From: Candidatus Sulfuritelmatomonas gaucii
GTDB taxonomy: Bacteria > Acidobacteriota > Terriglobia > Terriglobales > Acidobacteriaceae
Direction of reading: 5' to 3'
DNA: 57,161 bases
NCBI GenBank assembly: GCA_900290245.1
Contig: OKRB01000101.1
Span: 1-57,161 of the forward strand
The notes under the pieces were generated by a model. The model saw only the letters and a list, made by a program, of their open reading frames with translations, did no database searches and was not told the DNA's origin. This document shows, piece by piece, positions 52,992 through 57,161 of the stretch (position 1 is its first letter; every line of letters begins with the position of its first letter). Position numbers and translations under genes: made by a program.

Positions 52992-54899
52992 TTACTCCCT
53001 CGTGCCTGCGGGATGGGCGGCCGTCTGGTCGAACGGCAAATAGAGTGCCAAATGATTCGCTGTCCCGTTCTCCGGCGTTTCCGGCGAGTCGATGAACTGC
53101 AATTGGTAAAGCTTCTGGTAGGTGGGTGAGGTATTCAGCAACTCGTCGTGCGATCCGATGGCCGTGATGCGCCCATCCTCAACCACGGCAATGCGCGTCG
53201 CGCGGCGGATGGTCGAGAGCCTGTGTGCAATCACCACCACGGTGCGGTTTTGCATCAGGTTCGCCAGCGCTTCCTGCACGAGCGATTCGCTTTCGGAGTC
53301 AAGCGCCGAAGTTGCCTCGTCGAGAATCAGAATCGGCGCATTCTTCAGGATGGCCCGCGCAATGGCAATCCGCTGGCGTTCGCCGCCGGAGAGCCGGAAA
53401 CCCTTCTCGCCGATCACCGTATCGTAGCCCTGCGGCATCTTCAGAATGAACTCGTGGGCCAGCGCATTACGTGCCGCGTGCTCCACCACGGAGTGCTTCG
53501 CATCCGGCTGGCCATAGGCAATATTGTGGTGCACCGTGTCGTTGAAGAGGATGGTCTCCTGTGTCACCTGGGCTACCTGCCGGCGAAGCGATGCCAGCGT
53601 CAATTCGCGCAGGTCGAGGTTGTCAATCAAAATGCGGCCCGAAGTCACATCGAAGAAGCGCGGAATCAGGTTCACCAGCGTCGATTTTCCCGCGCCGCTC
53701 GGCCCCACCACAGCCAGAACCTCGCCCGCATTCACTTCCAGATCCACGTGGTGAAGAATCTGGTGCTCCCCTTCGCCGGTCGAATAGGAAAATCCGACAT
53801 CGTCGAATTTGATCGATTGGCGAAAACGCGTGAACGTCGCTGCGTGCGGGCGTTCTTTCACGTCATCTTCGGTATCAAAAAAAGAAAAAATCGAAGCCGA
53901 TGCGCCCATCGCCTGTTGAAAGCTGTTGTAAAAAAATGCAAACCGGCGCAATGGATCATAGAGCTTGAAGAGCAGAATCATGAAGGCGCCGAATACACCA
54001 AGGGTCATATGGCCGGCCTTGATCTCGCTGCGCCCGATCCAAAGCAGCAGCGCCATGGCGATGGCGCCCACTGTATCCATTAACGGCGAACTGATTGACT
54101 GAATCCGCACGCTGCGCAAATTTGCGCGGAAAAGTCGCTTGGCGGCGTTCTTGAAGCGCAGAACTTCCCACAGCTCAGTGTTGAACGCCTTCACGATGCG
54201 GTTGCCGGTCACCGTTTCGTGCAGGATGTTTTGCACCTCGGCCAGCTTGTCCTGGCCGGTTCGCGTACGCGTGCGCACTTCCCTGCCTATCTTGCGCGCG
54301 GAGGTGATAACCACCGGAATAAAGAGAACCAGCGCCCAGCTCAGGTAGCCGCCAATCTTGATGATGAGCGTCACCGCGACCAAAAAAGTAAAGAACTGCT
54401 GCAGAAAATCGCCGAGCACCGAGCTCAGGGAGATTTGCACGCGGTCAACATCGTTGATGAGCGTGGAAAGGATGGTGCCCGTCGGATGCCGGTGAAAGAA
54501 ACTTGAAGAACGGCGCAAGGTTGCTTCGTAAAGATGGTTGCGCAAATCTGTGATGGTGCCGAAGCCCGCGTAGTTCACCAGGTAAGTGCCTGCATAGTCG
54601 CAGAGGCCCTTCAGGATCGTGGAGAGCACCAGCGCGTAGGCCACCACGTCCCATGCGTTGTGCAGATGCATGAAGTGCGGAACGAGGATTCTCAGGTCGA
54701 AGTGCCATCTGGTATTCGGAAGGCCGAGAACAATCGGTCCCTCCGGCGATGTCGGGGCGAGCACCCGGTCAAAGATCGGCTGCAGCAGCAGGATGCGGAA
54801 GGCGTCCAGAATGCCCACCACAGCCGACAGCACCACGCCCGGCAGCCATTCCAAAACGTAAGGCAGCCCATAGCGCAGCAGGCGGAAGAAATTCCTCAT
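52992..54899 (-). CDS. MsbA-like ABC exporter
   Basis: The 635-residue half-transporter has about six membrane helices in residues 1-330 and a nucleotide-binding domain with Walker A VVGPSGAGKSTLVNL, signature LSGGERQRIAIARAIL, Walker B ILILDEATSALDSES and H-loop VIAHRLST. It resembles MsbA, the lipid A flippase. Lipid A genes are in the same window but 12 kb away, so the substrate is not certain. A C-terminal tail of about 30 residues follows the NBD. Confidence 0.9.
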   Translation of the reverse strand: MRNFFRLLRYGLPYVLEWLPGVVLSAVVGILDAFRILLLQPIFDRVLAPTSPEGPIVLGLPNTRWHFDLRILVPHFMHLHNAWDVVAYALVLSTILKGLCDYAGTYLVNYAGFGTITDLRNHLYEATLRRSSSFFHRHPTGTILSTLINDVDRVQISLSSVLGDFLQQFFTFLVAVTLIIKIGGYLSWALVLFIPVVITSARKIGREVRTRTRTGQDKLAEVQNILHETVTGNRIVKAFNTELWEVLRFKNAAKRLFRANLRSVRIQSISSPLMDTVGAIAMALLLWIGRSEIKAGHMTLGVFGAFMILLFKLYDPLRRFAFFYNSFQQAMGASASIFSFFDTEDDVKERPHAATFTRFRQSIKFDDVGFSYSTGEGEHQILHHVDLEVNAGEVLAVVGPSGAGKSTLVNLIPRFFDVTSGRILIDNLDLRELTLASLRRQVAQVTQETILFNDTVHHNIAYGQPDAKHSVVEHAARNALAHEFILKMPQGYDTVIGEKGFRLSGGERQRIAIARAILKNAPILILDEATSALDSESESLVQEALANLMQNRTVVVIAHRLSTIRRATRIAVVEDGRITAIGSHDELLNTSPTYQKLYQLQFIDSPETPENGTANHLALYLPFDQTAAHPAGTRE

Positions 54900-55112
54900 G
54901 CCGCTCGGCCTGCTTTGCGCGATCTGCCCTTGGTTCTCTGCTGCAGATGGCTGTGGAAGTCCATCTCCGTATTGTATCCGGGTCTGACACCCTGCGCCGC
55001 TTGCACCTTCGACGAAGGCAGTGCGCGTCTCTACAGTTACATGGCGCGACGCGCGATGAAAGCATAAGGCTTACGCACAGTCGCGGCCTGCCGGCGTTGC
55101 TATGATGACCAA

Positions 55113-55700
55113 GTGACCGATCCCCTCAATCAGGTTCTCCCGCACGTATTGCGTACCGTCTTCCTCGACCGCGATGGAATTCTGAACGAAAAGATGCCCG
55201 AAGGTCAGTACGTCACGCGCTGGGATGAGTTTCACATGCTTCCCGGCGTGTCCGACGCGGTGCGCCGTCTCAACGAAGCTGGTCTGCTCACCATCGTCGT
55301 CTCCAATCAGCGCGGCATCGCAAAAGGTCTCTACACATCTGCAGACGTCGAATCCATCCACGCGGCATTTGAGCGAAAGCTCTCGGAGGCCGGCGCGCAT
55401 ATCGACGCCTTCTTCATCTGCCCGCACGATCACGACGAGTGCGACTGTCGCAAGCCTCTGCCCGGCCTCTTTGAACAGGCCGTCGCGCGATTCCCGCAGA
55501 TCACCGCCGCAACCAGCGTGATGATCGGCGACTCGCTGGCTGATGTTGAGTTCGGTCGGCGTCTCGGGATGGCAACAATATTTGTCGAGGTCGACGCCGA
55601 CCGGCGATCACCGCATGTCCAGCAGGCATCCGCCCTCGCCGACTTGCGCTTCACTTCACTTCCTGACGCCGTCGACACCCTGCTTGCGAAACCGGCGTGA
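55113..55700 (+). CDS. gmhB: D-glycero-D-manno-heptose-1,7-bisphosphate 7-phosphatase
   Basis: The 195-residue HAD phosphatase has TVFLDRDGILNEK, IVVSNQRGIAKG, a zinc site CPHDHDECDCRKP between the usual motifs, and MIGDSLADVEFGRRLGM. This arrangement is GmhB, which dephosphorylates heptose bisphosphate for the LPS inner core. The start is a GTG at 55113. It is divergent from the MsbA-like gene, with a 213-base gap (54900-55112). Confidence 0.93.
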   Translation: MTDPLNQVLPHVLRTVFLDRDGILNEKMPEGQYVTRWDEFHMLPGVSDAVRRLNEAGLLTIVVSNQRGIAKGLYTSADVESIHAAFERKLSEAGAHIDAFFICPHDHDECDCRKPLPGLFEQAVARFPQITAATSVMIGDSLADVEFGRRLGMATIFVEVDADRRSPHVQQASALADLRFTSLPDAVDTLLAKPA

Positions 55701-55974
55701 GCTCGCGCCCGATTCTGCCAGGCTTCTGCAGGAATCACGGCCGCGTCTCGGCTCAGTGAGCCAGTCTGCCCCGAACGGATGGCCGCAACCATCGCCTGCC
55801 AGCCATCAGAGTATTTCTCTAAAGATCCATGCTGGAACACAACTCTGCATGATCGCCGTCGCTGTATGATGGCTGTGTTCTCGCGGTGTCACTCACGCCT
55901 CCTGCACTTTGTGTTAGACAGGGATCTGCGAATCGCGCATCGACCTCGGGCCTTCCCGGCGTCGGAGATGCACA

Positions 55975-57126
55975 ATGAGAAAACTAGCCATCCTCCTGTT
56001 GCTCGCGGGCACGGCGTCACCTGCATTTGCGGCAAATCCCGTCACCGTAGATATGGTTGACCAGTTGCTGATTTACGCGCATGGCAAGTCAGACGCAAAG
56101 GTGGCCGAAGAGCTTTTCGACCTGGAGCTCACCGAACGCGTGAGTTCGGCAAGGCTCCAGCGTTGGGAGGCGGAATTGCCCGGCCCCAAGTCCCGCCAGG
56201 CGATGGTTGCTTTGGCCGATGCCTCAGTGTTTCTCCGTCTTCCACCAGACGAAATTCCCGGCTCTCCAGCGCTCGGCCGCGACGCGCAGGATTCCCTGTT
56301 GACACTTAGCCGAACCTACATCGAGGATACGATTCCCAAATTGCCAAACTTCTTTGCGACGCGCAATACCACCTTGTTCTCCGATGAGCCATTAACAATC
56401 AATACGATCACGATGTCCAATTCCCCATACAAGCAAATGCATCTGGTGGGAACCTCCAGCGACAAAGCGTATTTTCGCGAAGGCAAAGAGGTGATCATCT
56501 CCAATACGGATAAGCACGCATCGCCTTCTCCCAAGGGACTGTACACGCAGGGCGTGTTTGGCGAAGCAATTGAGCTTGTCCTCTCCGATATCCTGCCGAG
56601 CGGCCCTGTCTGGAGCCATTGGGAGGGCGGGCCGGACAATCCACTGGCGGTCTTCCGCTACACCGTGCCCCGGGAAAAATCGCACTATACCGTGAATGTC
56701 AACGACGATCCAAGGTCGAATCCACCAAGTGTTGCCTACCATGGGGAGATCGCCATCGACCCGGCCGACGGCACCATTCGGCGCTTGACGGCCGTAGCTG
56801 AACTCAATGCGAACAGCCCGATGTCCAAAGCCGACGTCATGGTGCAATATGGTCCAGTGGAAATCGGCGGCGCGAGCTATATCTGCCCGATAAGAAGCGT
56901 CTCCTTCGGCGTGGTGCGCACATTCAATTCCGCGCCGAGCTTTCAAAGCAGATATGGACCCGCTACCACGATGCCCGGTCCCTCAGTCACCAAAGTGAAT
57001 GACGTGCAATTCACTGAGTATCACCGCTTCCGTGCTGAAACGCGCATTCTGACTGGAGATGCTGCCACGCCCGATGCACCGCCGCCCGCTTCCGGCTCAG
57101 CGCTGAACCCGCCACCAAACCAATAA
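55975..57126 (+). CDS. Secreted protein of unknown function
   Basis: The 383-residue protein has a signal peptide (MRKLAILLLLAGTASPAFA). The mature part is first helical (HGKSDAKVAEELFDLELTERV, then an RLQRWEAELPGP stretch), then beta-rich (DGTIRRLTAVAEL, GGASYICPIRSVSFG), a layout repeated in many acidobacterial exported proteins. No function is known to me. It has GGAG eight bases before the ATG. The 274-base gap before it (55701-55974) shows nothing I recognise. The C-terminal tail is Pro-rich. Confidence 0.7.
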   Translation: MRKLAILLLLAGTASPAFAANPVTVDMVDQLLIYAHGKSDAKVAEELFDLELTERVSSARLQRWEAELPGPKSRQAMVALADASVFLRLPPDEIPGSPALGRDAQDSLLTLSRTYIEDTIPKLPNFFATRNTTLFSDEPLTINTITMSNSPYKQMHLVGTSSDKAYFREGKEVIISNTDKHASPSPKGLYTQGVFGEAIELVLSDILPSGPVWSHWEGGPDNPLAVFRYTVPREKSHYTVNVNDDPRSNPPSVAYHGEIAIDPADGTIRRLTAVAELNANSPMSKADVMVQYGPVEIGGASYICPIRSVSFGVVRTFNSAPSFQSRYGPATTMPGPSVTKVNDVQFTEYHRFRAETRILTGDAATPDAPPPASGSALNPPPNQ

Positions 57127-57161
57127 GCGAGAGGGTTCGCCGGCTCGCCAGGCTCAACACG

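Noticed and set aside
1..57161. tRNA, rRNA, SRP RNA, RNase P RNA or tmRNA genes
   Set aside because: I looked in the longer intergenic gaps for T-arm sequences and conserved cores and found none; a covariance search would settle it.

Overview
The window looks like a chromosomal segment of a high-GC Gram-negative bacterium, most likely an acidobacterium of the Terriglobia type. The reasons are: lipid A and heptose genes (lpxD, an lpxL-like acyltransferase, gmhB, an MsbA-like exporter); a futalosine-route menaquinone gene (mqnA); a FecR/DUF6600-type secreted protein; many secreted proteins of unknown function; several PAS histidine kinases; and a very characteristic set of short dispersed repeats. 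I see no rRNA, tRNA, CRISPR array, prophage or complete insertion sequence.

Layout. 1-8.7 kb: a truncated hypothetical gene, mqnA, a GH30-like secreted glycosidase, a FecR/Gly-rich protein, a secreted protein translationally coupled to ruvC, a DUF2062 membrane protein and an S1/P1-type nuclease. 9-16.2 kb: a same-strand run of hybrid histidine kinase, single-domain response regulator, Hpt protein, xseA and glmM. 16.2-20.2 kb: a higBA toxin-antitoxin pair, a HAD phosphatase and two secreted proteins. 20.4-31.2 kb: an ABC-F ATPase, a small membrane protein, a PAS kinase, glgA, a GH35 beta-galactosidase, a GT39-like membrane protein and a cyclic-nucleotide-domain histidine kinase. 31.5-44.4 kb: a lipoprotein, small genes, topA, dprA, a MobB-like NTPase, a VOC protein, lpxD, an lpxL-like gene, a SYLF protein, a LuxR-type regulator, dcd and an HU-like gene. 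44.5-55 kb: priA, a ppgK-like glucokinase, an isoprenylcysteine-methyltransferase-like protein, then the leftward housekeeping run msbA-like, yicC, gmk, rpoZ, coaBC and a family-4 uracil-DNA glycosylase. The right end has gmhB and another secreted protein.

The most unusual content is non-coding. At least eleven places carry phased 7-base (sometimes 8-base) degenerate repeat arrays. Most are of an NNGGGAY type on one strand, and they often start at or run across the stop codon of leftward genes (topA, DUF427, lpxD, udg, yicC). lpxL and priA carry 7- or 8-base arrays of other sequence at the same position. The G-rich arrays have GGG tracts every seven bases on the mRNA strand, which is the pattern expected of RNA G-quadruplexes. 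In addition there are MITE-like inverted-repeat elements. Two are flanked by TA, start GGGC and supply the stop codon of the adjacent gene (the ABC-F gene and higA). A third sits in front of the GH30-like gene, and a palindrome related to the core of one of them lies in frame inside priA beside a 57-base tandem duplication.

All functions are inferred from sequence motifs read by eye; no database search was run.
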